A stretch of DNA of 50,625 nucleotides from Microcystis wesenbergii FACHB-1317 (GTDB lineage: Bacteria; Cyanobacteriota; Cyanobacteriia; Cyanobacteriales; Microcystaceae): positions 1-50,625 of the forward strand of contig NZ_JACJQV010000132.1 of the NCBI RefSeq assembly GCF_014696875.1, written 5' to 3'. The translations under genes were made by a program, and so were the position numbers. This document shows, piece by piece, positions 34,376-43,651 of the stretch. The first letter of the stretch is position 1; every line of letters starts with the position of its first letter. The notes beneath the pieces were generated by a model. That model had not been told where the DNA came from. It did no database searches and saw only the letters and a list, made by a program, of their open reading frames with translations.

Positions 34376-34741
34376 AAGGCTGAGATTTTAACAAAATCTT
34401 TAGGAATTGCCTATTGACAGGATTGACCAAATGTGCGTTGTGGGTTTCAGGAATTTTAACGTGATTTCTTGATGATTTTTGAGCGATCGCTATCGTTGGA
34501 GTTAATCGCCGCAAGTCTGAAAGGAGGGATTTTCATTGATGCAGCTCATGGTGAATTGGTAAAGTGCGTAAGTACCAATCTAAGTAAGATTAGACAGAAA
34601 TTTTTCTGTCATATCATAAAATTAACTTAACCTAGGCAAGAGGGAATTAGCATAGAATGTGAGTATGATCCAGGCTAGACATATAGTCTGTTTGTATTAA
34701 TAGTCCATTCAATCCATAAAATAAGGTGTGAGGATTGACCC

Positions 34742-36436
34742 ATGTCAAAACTATTCAAGAATTTAGTAAAGGTAACTCCTTTAGTATTAGGTGCTTCCGT
34801 AGCGGCTGCTGGCAGCGCAGTAGCGCAAACTATGCCTGGTACACCTCAACTTAAAATTGACCCAGCTGCGCAGCAACAACTCGATCGCATTCAACGCGCC
34901 CAAAGTAGTCAGCAGATTAATACGGGTGTTTATCAAGGTTCCATGTCCCAGGTGACTAGCGTTAACCAACTGCGGGACGTATCTCCCACCGCTTGGGCCT
35001 ACGAGGCATTAAGAAGTCTTGTGGAACGTTACGGTTGTATCGTTGGTTTTCCCGATCGTACCTTCCGCGGTGATCGCGCCACCACTCGTTGGGAATTTGC
35101 CGCAGGTTTAAACGCTTGTTTAAACGTCATGGAACGTTTAATTCAAGATGGTGTTGGGGTACTCAGAGAAGATATCGATAAATTAAAACGTCTTGTTCAA
35201 GAATTTGAAAGCGAACTAGCGGCTTTAGGAGCTAGAGTAGATAACCTGGAACAGCGCGTTGCTTTCTTGGAAAATAATCAATTTTCTACCACCACCAAAC
35301 TCAGAGGTGAGGTAATCTTCAGTATCGCCGATAGCTGGGGTGGTCAAGCTTCCGTTACCAATACCAACGGGACAGTTACTGATGGCAGCAATCAAGATCA
35401 GACCCAAGCAGTGTTTAATAACCGGGTACGACTCAACTTTGAAACCAGCTTCACCGGTAAAGATTTGTTAAGAACCCGTTTACAAGCAGGTAACTTTAAC
35501 ACCACTTTCAACCAAAACGGTCCGACGAGAACCAACATGACCCGTCTAGCATACGATGACGGTCGTGACAACGATGTCACCATCGATGACTTGTTCTACC
35601 GCGCTCCCATCGGCACTCCCTTCGGTAACATCACCGTTTGGGTTGGTGCTAACCAGTTAAACCTAGATGACGTTTTTATTACGGCGAACCCCTTCCTCGC
35701 CGATAGCGGTACAGGTGCTTTATCTCGCGGTCAACGCTACAATAACATCGTCTTCCGTGGTCCTTCTGGTGTTGGTGCGGCGGTCAGATTTAAGATCGGG
35801 GATGTTTTCCAAGTCACAGGAACCTACCTAGCTGATGGTGGGACTAATGGGGCCAGCAATCCTAACCCTGGTAGCGGTTTATTTAACGGTTCCTACAGTG
35901 CGGGTGCTCAGGTTGGTTTCTCCTTCATCAAATTTGCCGATATTAACTTCGTTTACGTTCGCAGTTATCAAACTGCGGCTAGTATGAGTTCTGGTTTATT
36001 CGGTAACGTCAGCAGCCCTCTCACGGAACGTCCCTTCGGTAACGTTGGCACTGTAGCTAACCGTTTCGGTCTTCAAGCGAGCGCCCAAGTTATCCCAGGA
36101 GTCTTAAATCTAGCGGGCTGGGGTGGTTACGCCGATGCTTCGGCCACGGGAGTTAATGATGCGATCGGAGACAATAACACTGGTATCTGGTCTTGGAACC
36201 TGAATCTTTCTGTCCTCGATCTCTTTGCCGAAGGTGCGGCCCTGTCCATCGGTGGTGGTCAAGTACCCCGTTCCGACAAGGAAGATGGCACTTCCTACAT
36301 GGTGGAAGCTCAGTATAAGTTCCCAGTCACCAAAAATATTCTGATTACCCCCGGTGCTTATGCGATCTTCAATGCTAACAACCGTAATAACGACACCATT
36401 TTTGTTGGTGTTCTCCGGACAACTTTCCGTTTCTAA
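34742..36436 (+). CDS. SLH-domain outer-membrane porin (iron uptake porin/SomA family)
   Basis: The 564-residue protein has a signal peptide (MSKLFKNLVKVTPLVLGASV, cleaved near AVAQ at 29). An SLH domain follows at about 72-130 (VSPTAWAYEALRSLVERYGC, GFPDRTFRGDRATTRWEFAA) and anchors it to peptidoglycan. A coiled coil at about 140-185 and a C-terminal OprB-like beta-barrel end in VGVLRTTFRF, with the terminal Phe of outer-membrane proteins. These porins are abundant in cyanobacteria and some carry inorganic ions including iron. A strong terminator follows. Confidence 0.93.
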   Translation: MSKLFKNLVKVTPLVLGASVAAAGSAVAQTMPGTPQLKIDPAAQQQLDRIQRAQSSQQINTGVYQGSMSQVTSVNQLRDVSPTAWAYEALRSLVERYGCIVGFPDRTFRGDRATTRWEFAAGLNACLNVMERLIQDGVGVLREDIDKLKRLVQEFESELAALGARVDNLEQRVAFLENNQFSTTTKLRGEVIFSIADSWGGQASVTNTNGTVTDGSNQDQTQAVFNNRVRLNFETSFTGKDLLRTRLQAGNFNTTFNQNGPTRTNMTRLAYDDGRDNDVTIDDLFYRAPIGTPFGNITVWVGANQLNLDDVFITANPFLADSGTGALSRGQRYNNIVFRGPSGVGAAVRFKIGDVFQVTGTYLADGGTNGASNPNPGSGLFNGSYSAGAQVGFSFIKFADINFVYVRSYQTAASMSSGLFGNVSSPLTERPFGNVGTVANRFGLQASAQVIPGVLNLAGWGGYADASATGVNDAIGDNNTGIWSWNLNLSVLDLFAEGAALSIGGGQVPRSDKEDGTSYMVEAQYKFPVTKNILITPGAYAIFNANNRNNDTIFVGVLRTTFRF

Positions 36437-36463
36437 GCTAAGTTGACGGACTCGATCAATAAG

Positions 36464-36496
36464 AACGGTGGGATTTGTAGATCTCACCGTTTTTTT
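36464..36496 (+). terminator. Rho-independent terminator of the porin gene
   Basis: AACGGTGGGAT at 36464-36474 pairs with ATCTCACCGTT at 36481-36491 around a six-base loop, followed by seven T. Confidence 0.92.
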
Positions 36497-36593
36497 ACTT
36501 TTAACTTTATCACTGGGTATAACCATTTATGAGAAGATGGGCGAAGCGTACCAAACGCCGTTATATTTACTTCGCCTATTTAGTTGCTTATCT

Positions 36594-38369
36594 ATGCACT
36601 CTCTGTCTTTCCCCCGTCGCACTAAAATTGTGGCCACGATTGGCCCAGCCTCGCAAAATAAGGAAACATTACGTCAGATGATCAAGGCGGGGGCGACGAC
36701 ATTTAGATTAAACTTTTCCCATGGCGATCACGATTACCATCGTCACAGCATTAACCTGATCCGTCAGTTAGCCTTTGAACTCAATCAACCGATTGGCATC
36801 CTTCAGGATCTACAGGGGCCAAAAATTCGTTTAGGTAAATTTGCCTGTGGGTCGATTACCCTGAAACCGGGGGAACCCTTTACCCTTACTTCTAGGGATG
36901 TGGAATGTAATCAGGAAATAAGTTCCATTAGCTATCCCTCTCTAGCCCAAGAAGTCCCAGAAGGTTCGAGAATTCTGCTTGATGATGGTAAAGTCGAAAT
37001 GCGGGTGGAATCAGTGGATCGCCTGAAAGGAGACCTGTCCTGTCGCGTGGTGGTTGGGGGTGTCTTATCCAGTAATAAAGGGGTGAATTTTCCCAACGTC
37101 TATCTGTCGGTGAAAGCTTTAACCGATAAGGACAAAAAAGATTTAATGTTCGGACTGCTGTGGGATGTGGATTGGATCGCCCTTAGTTTTGTGCGTAATC
37201 CCCAAGATATCCTCGAAATTAAAGAATTAATCGCCAGTGCGGGTAAATCTATCCCCGTGATCGCTAAAATTGAAAAACACGAAGCGATCGAGGAAATGGA
37301 GGCAATTTTATCCCTCTGTGATGGTGTTATGGTGGCTAGGGGAGATTTAGGAGTAGAATTACCAGCCGAAGACGTGCCAATCCTGCAAAAACGCCTGATT
37401 AATACCGCTAATCAGCTAGGCATCCCGATTATCACCGCCACTCAAATGCTTGACAGTATGGCCAGTAATCCTCGTCCCACCCGCGCCGAGGTTTCGGACG
37501 TGGCTAATGCGATTTTAGATGGCACTGATGCGGTCATGCTTTCCAATGAAACGGCTGTGGGTCATTATCCCATCGAAGCGGTGGCAACCATGGCCCGCAT
37601 TGCCGAAAGGATCGAACGGGAACAGATCAATAGTGCCGCTCGCTCTAACAATAAACAATCGATTCCTAACGCTATTTCCTCGGCAGTCAGTCAAATTGCC
37701 GAACAATTGGGGGCAGCGGCAATTATTACCCTGACAAAAACTGGCTCTACTGCCCGTAATGTCTCCCGATTTCGCCCCAAAACCCCGATTTTAGCCGTTA
37801 CCCCCCATCGAGAAGTGGCCCAGCAGTTACAGCTAGTTTGGGGCGTAAAACCGATGTTATTGCTCGATTTACCCTCCACCAGCCAAACTTTTCAAGTGGC
37901 GATGAATCTTGCCCAGGAAAATAACCTCCTAGCGGATGGTGACTTAGTGGTGATGACGGCGGGAACTCTGCAAGGGGTGGCCGGTTCCACGGATTTAATT
38001 AAGGTGGAAGTGGTAAAATCCCTTTTGGGCAAGGGTACGGGTATCGGCCAGGGTGTGGCTAGTGGCCGGGCGCGAGTAGCCCATAATGCCCGAGAAGTGG
38101 GTAGTTTTAGTAACGGGGAGATTTTAGTCGTTCCCACCACCAGCGCCGAATATGTGGATATGATGCGGAAAGCTGGCGGAATTATCACCGAAGATACCGC
38201 GATGAATAATCACGCCGCTACTATCGGTTTAAAATTGGGTATTCCTGTGATTGTCGGGGTTAAAGATGCCACGAAAATTATCCGCGAAGGGGTGATCATT
38301 AGTCTCGATGCTCAACGGGGTTTAATTTATTCTGGTATTGGCAATGGCGCGGCAACTATGAAAAACTGA
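36594..38369 (+). CDS. pyk: Pyruvate kinase with C-terminal PEP-utilising domain
   Basis: From the ATG at 36594 (MHSLSFPRRTKIVATIGPAS) the enzyme has 591 residues, the usual size of the long cyanobacterial form. It makes ATP and pyruvate from PEP. The motifs are FRLNFSHGDHDYH, LQDLQGPKIRLG, VIAKIEKHEAIEEMEAIL (active-site Lys), MVARGDLGVELPAEDVP and ITATQMLDSMASNPRPTRAE. A swivelling PEP-utiliser-like domain with NNHAATIGLKLGIPVIVG ends the chain. The open frame extends 42 codons upstream through the porin terminator, so the internal ATG is preferred. Confidence 0.94.
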   Translation: MHSLSFPRRTKIVATIGPASQNKETLRQMIKAGATTFRLNFSHGDHDYHRHSINLIRQLAFELNQPIGILQDLQGPKIRLGKFACGSITLKPGEPFTLTSRDVECNQEISSISYPSLAQEVPEGSRILLDDGKVEMRVESVDRLKGDLSCRVVVGGVLSSNKGVNFPNVYLSVKALTDKDKKDLMFGLLWDVDWIALSFVRNPQDILEIKELIASAGKSIPVIAKIEKHEAIEEMEAILSLCDGVMVARGDLGVELPAEDVPILQKRLINTANQLGIPIITATQMLDSMASNPRPTRAEVSDVANAILDGTDAVMLSNETAVGHYPIEAVATMARIAERIEREQINSAARSNNKQSIPNAISSAVSQIAEQLGAAAIITLTKTGSTARNVSRFRPKTPILAVTPHREVAQQLQLVWGVKPMLLLDLPSTSQTFQVAMNLAQENNLLADGDLVVMTAGTLQGVAGSTDLIKVEVVKSLLGKGTGIGQGVASGRARVAHNAREVGSFSNGEILVVPTTSAEYVDMMRKAGGIITEDTAMNNHAATIGLKLGIPVIVGVKDATKIIREGVIISLDAQRGLIYSGIGNGAATMKN

Positions 38370-38383
38370 GTCGGTAGTCAGGA

Positions 38384-38412
38384 GCCGGTAGTCAGGAGTC
38401 AGGAGTCAGGAG
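38384..38412. repeat. GTCAGGA-type heptamer array
   Basis: Four to five units, some degenerate, between pyk and the long CCCCACA array. Confidence 0.8.
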
Positions 38413-38425
38413 GCAGCTTTTTTCT

Positions 38426-38612
38426 CCCCACACCCCACACCCCACACCCCACACCCCACACCCCACTTCCCCACTTCCCCACACCCTACACCCTACACCC
38501 CACACCCTACACCCTACACCCCACACCCCACACCCCACACCCCACACCCCACACCCCACACCCTACACCCCACACCCTACACCCCACACCCCACACCCTA
38601 CACCCCACACCC
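38426..38612. repeat. CCCCACA/CCCTACA heptamer array directly upstream of cpcE
   Basis: About 26 units with occasional CTTCCCC interruptions and CCCTACA variants. It ends 14 bases before the cpcE ATG, so it lies in the expected leader and ribosome-binding region. Confidence 0.95.
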
Positions 38613-38626
38613 ATTTTCACTTGTCT

Positions 38627-39439
38627 ATGAGCGATTCTTACTCTACTGCCGTCGATAATCCGGCCTATACCGTTGAACAAGCGATCGCTAATATCCAGCA
38701 AAGAGAAGACCTAGGAGCGCGTTATTATGCTGCTTGGTGGTTGGGTAGATTTCGTGTTCGTCAACCGGAGGCGATTTCGGCGTTAATTGCCGCTTTAGAA
38801 GACGAAAGCGATCGCACTCCTGACGGCGGTTATCCCCTGCGACGCAACGCCGCCAGCGCTTTAGGGAAATTAGATGATCTCAGTTGTCTTCCCGCATTAA
38901 TTGCCTGTCTCGACTGCGAAGATTATTATGTGCGCGAATCGGCTGCCCAAGCATTGGCAATGCTTCAGGATCGAAGAGCGATCGCACCTTTAAAGAAACT
39001 ATTAGAGGGTGGCATCGAAGTGGCTGTTTTAGTGGCGGGAAAACCCCATTTAGTCCAACCCTACGAGGCGATTATCGAAGCATTGGGAACCCTGCAAGCA
39101 ACGGCAGCGATTCCCCTGATCGAACCGTTTTTAACCCATTTCGTCGAAAAAGTGCGTTATGCGGCTGCCCGCGCCCTCTATCAACTCACGGCTAACCCCG
39201 ACTATGGCGATATTCTGATTAATGCCTTACAAGGGGAAGAATTACAGCTGCGTCGTTCTGCTTTAATGGATTTAGGCGCTACGGGTTATCTGCCGGCTGC
39301 CCCTGCGATTGCTAATACTTTGGCGGAAAATAGTCTGAAACTGGTTGCCCTCAAGGAACTTTTAGAAAACCATCTGAAAACTAATTCTAGGGGCGAAAAT
39401 ATCTCCGAAATTCTCACTTTAATGGATAGTTTATTGTAA
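38627..39439 (+). CDS. cpcE: Phycocyanobilin lyase subunit alpha (CpcE)
   Basis: From the ATG at 38627 (MSDSYSTAVDNPAYTVEQAI) the protein has 270 residues made of HEAT/PBS-lyase repeats. Family landmarks are LGARYYAAWWLGRFRVRQPE near 33-52, GYPLRRNAASALGKL near 74, and YYVRESAAQALAMLQDRRAI. With CpcF it attaches phycocyanobilin to Cys84 of the phycocyanin alpha subunit. The heptamer array leaves no obvious ribosome-binding site. The cpcBA structural genes are not in the window. Confidence 0.92.
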   Translation: MSDSYSTAVDNPAYTVEQAIANIQQREDLGARYYAAWWLGRFRVRQPEAISALIAALEDESDRTPDGGYPLRRNAASALGKLDDLSCLPALIACLDCEDYYVRESAAQALAMLQDRRAIAPLKKLLEGGIEVAVLVAGKPHLVQPYEAIIEALGTLQATAAIPLIEPFLTHFVEKVRYAAARALYQLTANPDYGDILINALQGEELQLRRSALMDLGATGYLPAAPAIANTLAENSLKLVALKELLENHLKTNSRGENISEILTLMDSLL

Positions 39440-39494
39440 TTAATCATTGCTTATTTTTTATCTAAATTCAAACCGATAAAATCCAGAGGTTTTT

Positions 39495-39926
39495 ATGCTA
39501 ATTCAAACCGATTATGTTGGCTGGCTAAACGAGACAATCACTCTTTTAAAACAAAAAAACTTTGATCAAGTTGACTGGGAAAACTTGATCGAGGAGATAG
39601 AAAGTTTGGGCAGAAGTCAAAAACGTGAACTCCGCAACCGGTTAACCACCATCTTAGAACAATGCCTCAAACTTTGCTATACTGATTACGTTGAGGATTA
39701 TCGAGGTTGGCAAGAAACTATTAGGCGCAGTCAACGGGAACTAGAGGAACTTTTAACCGATTCTCCTAGTTTAAAACCCTACTGGGATCAAGTATTTTTA
39801 GATTGCTATGCCACGGCTTTAAAAAGCTTGCGAGATAACCCCGATTATCAATCCTTTAACTTTCCCGATGATTGTCCTTTTCCCCAAGAAATTAATCAGA
39901 TTTTACAGAAAAAAGTTTGGCGATAA
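39495..39926 (+). CDS. DUF29 family protein
   Basis: The 143-residue protein has the DUF29 pattern: YVGWLNETITLLKQKNFDQV, DWENLIEEIESLGRSQKREL near 26-45, and W..TI..SQRELEELLTDSP. DUF29 genes are numerous in cyanobacteria and often occur as mobile or duplicated accessory genes; function is unknown. Here it lies between cpcE and cpcF, genes that are commonly adjacent, so it was probably inserted there. AGAGG ribosome-binding site before the ATG. Confidence 0.88.
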   Translation: MLIQTDYVGWLNETITLLKQKNFDQVDWENLIEEIESLGRSQKRELRNRLTTILEQCLKLCYTDYVEDYRGWQETIRRSQRELEELLTDSPSLKPYWDQVFLDCYATALKSLRDNPDYQSFNFPDDCPFPQEINQILQKKVWR

Positions 39927-39962
39927 AATTATCTTTAAAAGTTTGTTGGTGGGGTTAGGATA

Positions 39963-40011
<49 letters not shown>

Positions 40012-40026
40012 TTATTTTATTTATTC

Positions 40027-40112
40027 TCCCCACACCCCACACCCCACACCCCACACCCCACACCCCACACCCCACTTCCCCACTTCCCCACACCCCACAC
40101 CCCACACCCCAC
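40027..40112. repeat. CCCCACA heptamer array upstream of cpcF
   Basis: About twelve units with one CTTCCCC interruption, ending some 30 bases before the cpcF ATG. Same repeat class as upstream of cpcE. Confidence 0.95.
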
Positions 40113-40144
40113 TCCCTAACCCTCATCCCCTCTACTAATAACCA

Positions 40145-40768
40145 ATGCTTCCCACCGTTGAAACTTTAATTATTGCCGTCGAAAAAGCCGACTCAGCCAA
40201 TGGGTTACTAACCGCCGTGGAAAATTTAGCCGCCGCCAAAAGTGAAGCGGCAATACCCACCCTCACCGATGTGCTGAGATATAATAACCCCGGTGCCTCC
40301 GTGGCAGCCGTGGATGGTTTAATCGCCATTGGCAAAGCGGCGGTTCCCTATTTACTGGCCAACCTAGACGGTTATAATTATGGGGCGAGAGCTTGGGCAA
40401 CCCGCGCCCTAGCAGGAATTGGCGATGTGCGAGGATTGGACTTATTACTTGAGGCGGCGGTGAGTGATTTTTCCTTTAGCGTGCGGCGAGGGGCGGCTAG
40501 AGGCTTAGGAAATATAATTTGGTCTGATTTGGAGGAAAGTCGGGTTTCTGAGGCTCAGAAGGCAGTTTTTGCGGCACTGGAGAAACTTTCGCAAGGGGAT
40601 CCAGAGTGGGTGGTTAGATATGCGGCGATCGTCGGATTGCAGGGATTAGGAACTGCGGCGGCGGCATTTCGCGGGGCGATTCGGGAACTTTTAGGACAGA
40701 TTCGGGAGACAGAAGCGGAAATAGTGGTAAGATTGCGCGCCGATCAAGCTCTGGAACACTTACAATAA
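40145..40768 (+). CDS. cpcF: Phycocyanobilin lyase subunit beta (CpcF)
   Basis: The 207-residue HEAT-repeat partner of CpcE has the CpcF features LAAAKSEAAIPTLTDVLRYN, GASVAAVDGLIAIGKAAVPY, NYGARAWATRALAGIGDVRG near 79-98, and FSFSVRRGAARGLGNIIW. Length is normal. Together with CpcE it forms the heterodimeric lyase; separation by a DUF29 gene and repeats suggests independent transcription. Confidence 0.92.
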   Translation: MLPTVETLIIAVEKADSANGLLTAVENLAAAKSEAAIPTLTDVLRYNNPGASVAAVDGLIAIGKAAVPYLLANLDGYNYGARAWATRALAGIGDVRGLDLLLEAAVSDFSFSVRRGAARGLGNIIWSDLEESRVSEAQKAVFAALEKLSQGDPEWVVRYAAIVGLQGLGTAAAAFRGAIRELLGQIRETEAEIVVRLRADQALEHLQ

Positions 40769-40830
40769 GCCTAAGTCGAAAGTAGAAAAACTTATTTCTC
40801 TACAGGGAGAAACAATTACACTAACATTCT

Positions 40831-41604
40831 ATGAAATATTGGCAGGAAATTTTAGCGATCGCTCAACGAATTTTAGTGGAATTAATCCGGCGCGGGCGTA
40901 GCTTAATCCTCTGGGGCATTTTCCCGATCCTTGTCCTGCTCTTAAATGGCTATATTATGGCAGAAAAAGGCAAAATTGAGCTTGCCGAGGCGATGGCTCT
41001 GGCTACTCCTCCCACCCTCGTCGGGGCGGCACTTTTCTTTAGTTGTTTGGGGGGAACCGTGGCGACGGTAGTGGCAGAAAGGGAACAACAAACGATTAAA
41101 CGGTTATTTTTATCGCCTTTAAGCGGTGTTTCCTATTTTATCGGCATTTTTCTCGCCCATTGTGCGATTGCCGCCTGTCAGACAGTTTTAGTTTATTCTA
41201 TTGCTAAACAGTATGGAGCCACTTTTAAAGGCTCAATTCCTCTAGAATTATTAATTATTTTCCTTAGTATCACCGCCTATGTGGGTTTAGGATTTATCCT
41301 CGGTACTCAACTGGCGAAAAGAACAGAAGATGTTAATGCTTTGGTGGGAACTTTTGGGGTTCCTTTATTAATTTTAGGCGGCGTTTTTCTCCCGACTGCT
41401 TTATTCCCCGACAATATTCTATCTCTGGCTAAATATAACCCGATCTACCACATGAATGAAGCTTTAATTGCTGTTTGGGCAAAGGGCGAAAATCTCCAAG
41501 ATATTAGCTCTCATTTTCGCTTTCTCTGTCTTTTTGCTCTGGCTATGGTAGCAGGTGGTTGGCTTACCTATCGACAAATGTTAAACCTTGAACGCCGATT
41601 GTAA
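40831..41604 (+). CDS. ABC-2 type transporter permease
   Basis: The 257-residue membrane protein has about six helices and the ABC-2 pattern: a short N-terminal amphipathic part, a helix at about 24-44, EREQQTIKRLFLSPLSGVSY near 86-105, LGFILGTQLAKRTEDVNALV, and GGVFLPTALFPDNILSLAKY near 188-207. It probably pairs with the ATPase at 41826, separated by an inverted-repeat element and heptamers. Substrate unknown; such pairs export drugs, lipids or polysaccharide. Confidence 0.88.
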   Translation: MKYWQEILAIAQRILVELIRRGRSLILWGIFPILVLLLNGYIMAEKGKIELAEAMALATPPTLVGAALFFSCLGGTVATVVAEREQQTIKRLFLSPLSGVSYFIGIFLAHCAIAACQTVLVYSIAKQYGATFKGSIPLELLIIFLSITAYVGLGFILGTQLAKRTEDVNALVGTFGVPLLILGGVFLPTALFPDNILSLAKYNPIYHMNEALIAVWAKGENLQDISSHFRFLCLFALAMVAGGWLTYRQMLNLERRL

Positions 41605-41634
41605 ATCAGTTATCAGTGATCAGTTATCAGTTAG

Positions 41635-41703
41635 GTAGGGTGGGTTAGGCGGAGACAAATTATCAGACTTAATCATTAATTTATCTATTCGCCGTAACCC
41701 ACC
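41635..41703. mobile_element. 69 bp inverted-repeat element, copy 2
   Basis: Reverse-oriented relative of 10859-10925 with ends GTAGGGTGGGTTAGGCG and CGCCGTAACCCACC; the centre has diverged. It is inserted beside AGTTATC heptamers (41607-41631) between the two ABC genes. Confidence 0.75.
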
Positions 41704-41825
41704 ATCAGTTATTCAGCTTCTTAGTTTTTCAGTGTAATTAGCCAATTTACCTGTTATTCGTACTATTACCTAGCTGACGGCTGATGGCCTAAAAAAGCCT
41801 GACTATCCTTGTTACTTTATTAAAA

Positions 41826-42719
41826 ATGCTGACTATTAATAATGTCAAAAAAAATTACGGAAGACGCTTAGTATTAGATCAATTAAACTTTCATATTGAA
41901 GCGGGAGAAATTTACGGTTTACTTGGTCCCAATGGTGCGGGAAAAACCACCACTATTAACTTAATTTGTAATTTATTAAAACCCTCATCGGGAGAAATTA
42001 CCTTTAATTATTTGCCAATTTCCAGAGTTACTAAAGAATTAATTGGGGTTGCACCGCAAGAAAATTTATTGTACAAATCCCTTACTTGTGAGGAAAATCT
42101 CAACTTTTTTGCTCAGATTTATGGACTCGATCGCCCCCAGCGTCGTCATCGGATTAAAGCCAGTTTATCCGCAGTAAATTTGCTTGATCGCGCCCGTAGT
42201 CCGGTGGAAACTTTAAGCGGTGGAATGCAGCGCCGAATGAATATTGCCGTGGCTATTGTTCATCAGCCAAAATTATTAATTCTTGATGAACCAACTACCG
42301 GTTTAGACATCGAATCTCGCTATGAAATTTGGGATTTAATCGGAGAATTACGGCGACAGGGAATGACAATTTTATTAACTACCCATCTCCTCGATGAAGC
42401 ACAGCGTCTCTGTCAACGTATAGGAATTTTAAAACAAGGTCGTATTATTGCCGAAGGTAATTTAAATCAGCTGCGTCAGCACATTCCTGCGAAAGAAATT
42501 ATTATCATGGATACCCAGGATCAAGAAGCGGCCATAAATCGAGGTAAACAATTAGGATTTACTCCCAAATTTTACGGTAAAGATTTAGCTTTTTGGTTAG
42601 ATGAACATCTAGAATTAAGCGAGATTATCCGGGCATTCGATGGCATTAATATTGATTCTCTCGCCCGTCAGACGGTACAGTTAGAACATATTTATATGGA
42701 AATTATGAATCAATTTTAA
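41826..42719 (+). CDS. ABC transporter ATP-binding protein (ABC-2 exporter partner)
   Basis: The 297-residue ATPase has Walker A GPNGAGKTT at 34-42, Q-loop APQENLLYKSLT, signature LSGGMQRR at 130-137, Walker B LLILDEPTTGLD at 150-161 and switch His in LLTTHLLDEA. The Met in the signature and the C-terminal regulatory part are typical of DrrA/CcmA-like exporters. It should drive the permease encoded at 40831. Confidence 0.92.
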   Translation: MLTINNVKKNYGRRLVLDQLNFHIEAGEIYGLLGPNGAGKTTTINLICNLLKPSSGEITFNYLPISRVTKELIGVAPQENLLYKSLTCEENLNFFAQIYGLDRPQRRHRIKASLSAVNLLDRARSPVETLSGGMQRRMNIAVAIVHQPKLLILDEPTTGLDIESRYEIWDLIGELRRQGMTILLTTHLLDEAQRLCQRIGILKQGRIIAEGNLNQLRQHIPAKEIIIMDTQDQEAAINRGKQLGFTPKFYGKDLAFWLDEHLELSEIIRAFDGINIDSLARQTVQLEHIYMEIMNQF

Positions 42720-42856
42720 ACCCTTTTTTGAAAATTCAGGTTGATGATCGGCATTTTTCAGTAATTCCCCTCAATTAAGCTAAATCGCCGTTTTTTGCCA
42801 TCATGATCATCTATAATTTTTGGATAGGTTCTATCTATTAATTGGAGACAAAATCA

Positions 42857-43336
42857 ATGAGAAAATTAACCTCTATCACCGGCTTATTGAGTCTATCGGC
42901 GGTATTATTAAGCTCACATCTACCGGCAGCGGCGCAAAATTGTCGGCCACTTTCTTTATTAGGGGGTGAAGGTAGTGAAATTACCAAAACCGTCTCACAA
43001 CCCACTGTTCCAGGTCCTTTCGGTGTCACGATAACTCGTAATAATTGGAATACCGATTGGGCAGTTCCAGGGGGTAGAAGTTTTCAGAGGTTTATCGTTA
43101 CGGTTTCTGTCCCCCGGGCTGCCTCCTTTGATATCCGGCTGTTTCTCAAGTATAGCGATCAAACTAACGAGGAATTTTTTAATACTAATGGAGTACGAAT
43201 CGAACCCGATAAACCCTTAACAATTACTGCCACAGTCCGGGCAAATGATCAACCTTTTCTAGTCAATCTTTTTGTCAATGGTATTCAGCACATCGGTAAT
43301 ACCTACACCGCTTCTGTTGTCGGTTGTGAACGATAA
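42857..43336 (+). CDS. Secreted protein of unknown function
   Basis: From the ATG at 42857, seven to ten bases after TTGGAGA, the 159-residue product has a signal peptide (MRKLTSITGLLSLSAVLLSS, cleavage near PAAAQ). It is then a soluble, probably beta-rich domain with two Cys (NCRP near the mature start and VVGCER at the end) that could form one disulfide joining its termini. I do not recognise the family. Confidence 0.75.
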   Translation: MRKLTSITGLLSLSAVLLSSHLPAAAQNCRPLSLLGGEGSEITKTVSQPTVPGPFGVTITRNNWNTDWAVPGGRSFQRFIVTVSVPRAASFDIRLFLKYSDQTNEEFFNTNGVRIEPDKPLTITATVRANDQPFLVNLFVNGIQHIGNTYTASVVGCER

Positions 43337-43460
43337 AATATATGGGGTGTGCTGAAAAAGTTTTTCGGTGGGGGCAGGGTGTCGGGTGTGGGTTTTTAAG
43401 CTAAGAGATGCTCCCTATAAGTAACAAACTTAATTTTTAACCCATCCCACTTTACCTAAG

Positions 43461-43551
43461 TAAGCTAAACGGCGCTTAACCTGCATGATCCAATAGCTAT
43501 AACCCTTTTGGAGTCTATATCGGTGATCCGAAGTAAAAGCCGTTTAGCTTA
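43461..43551. mobile_element. 91 bp inverted-repeat element (TAAGCTAAACGGC ends)
   Basis: TAAGCTAAACGGC at 43461-43473 is the exact reverse complement of 43539-43551. It has no coding capacity. Its start resembles that of the 44591 element (taagctaagacgc), suggesting one family. The rest of 43337-43651 holds a decayed piece of the 3789 MITE type and GGCAAGA heptamers. Confidence 0.75.
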
Positions 43552-43575
43552 GTCGTGCAAAATAAATTTCCTAGT

Positions 43576-43603
43576 GAAGAAAGGCAAGAGGCAAGAGGCA
43601 AGA
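43576..43603. repeat. GGCAAGA heptamer array
   Basis: Four units followed by a run of G; the same heptamer occurs at 48690-48714. Confidence 0.85.
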
Positions 43604-43651
43604 GGCAAGGGGGGGTTAGATTTGTGTAATTAATTTTGCTTAGGTACTTAT

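Larger units (their letters stand above)
33923..34741. other. Gene-free stretch upstream of the porin
   Basis: Holds the dispersed repeat (34198-34326), a heptamer array, a small stem (gacagaaatttttctgtc near 34595-34612) and a very short frame MQLMVNW at about 34542-34565 behind an AGGAGGG. The long leader before the porin may carry regulation, but I see no clear Fur box. No larger gene is supportable. Confidence 0.5.

Noticed and set aside
36468-36593. N-terminal extension of pyruvate kinase
   Set aside because: The extra 42 codons pass through the porin terminator and do not resemble pyruvate kinase; the ATG at 36594 gives the family start.
38507-38701. Minus-strand open frame of VWGVGC repeats over the CCCCACA array
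   Set aside because: It is only the translation of a heptamer array in another frame; similar frames appear over every such array and none has a start context or a non-repeat domain.
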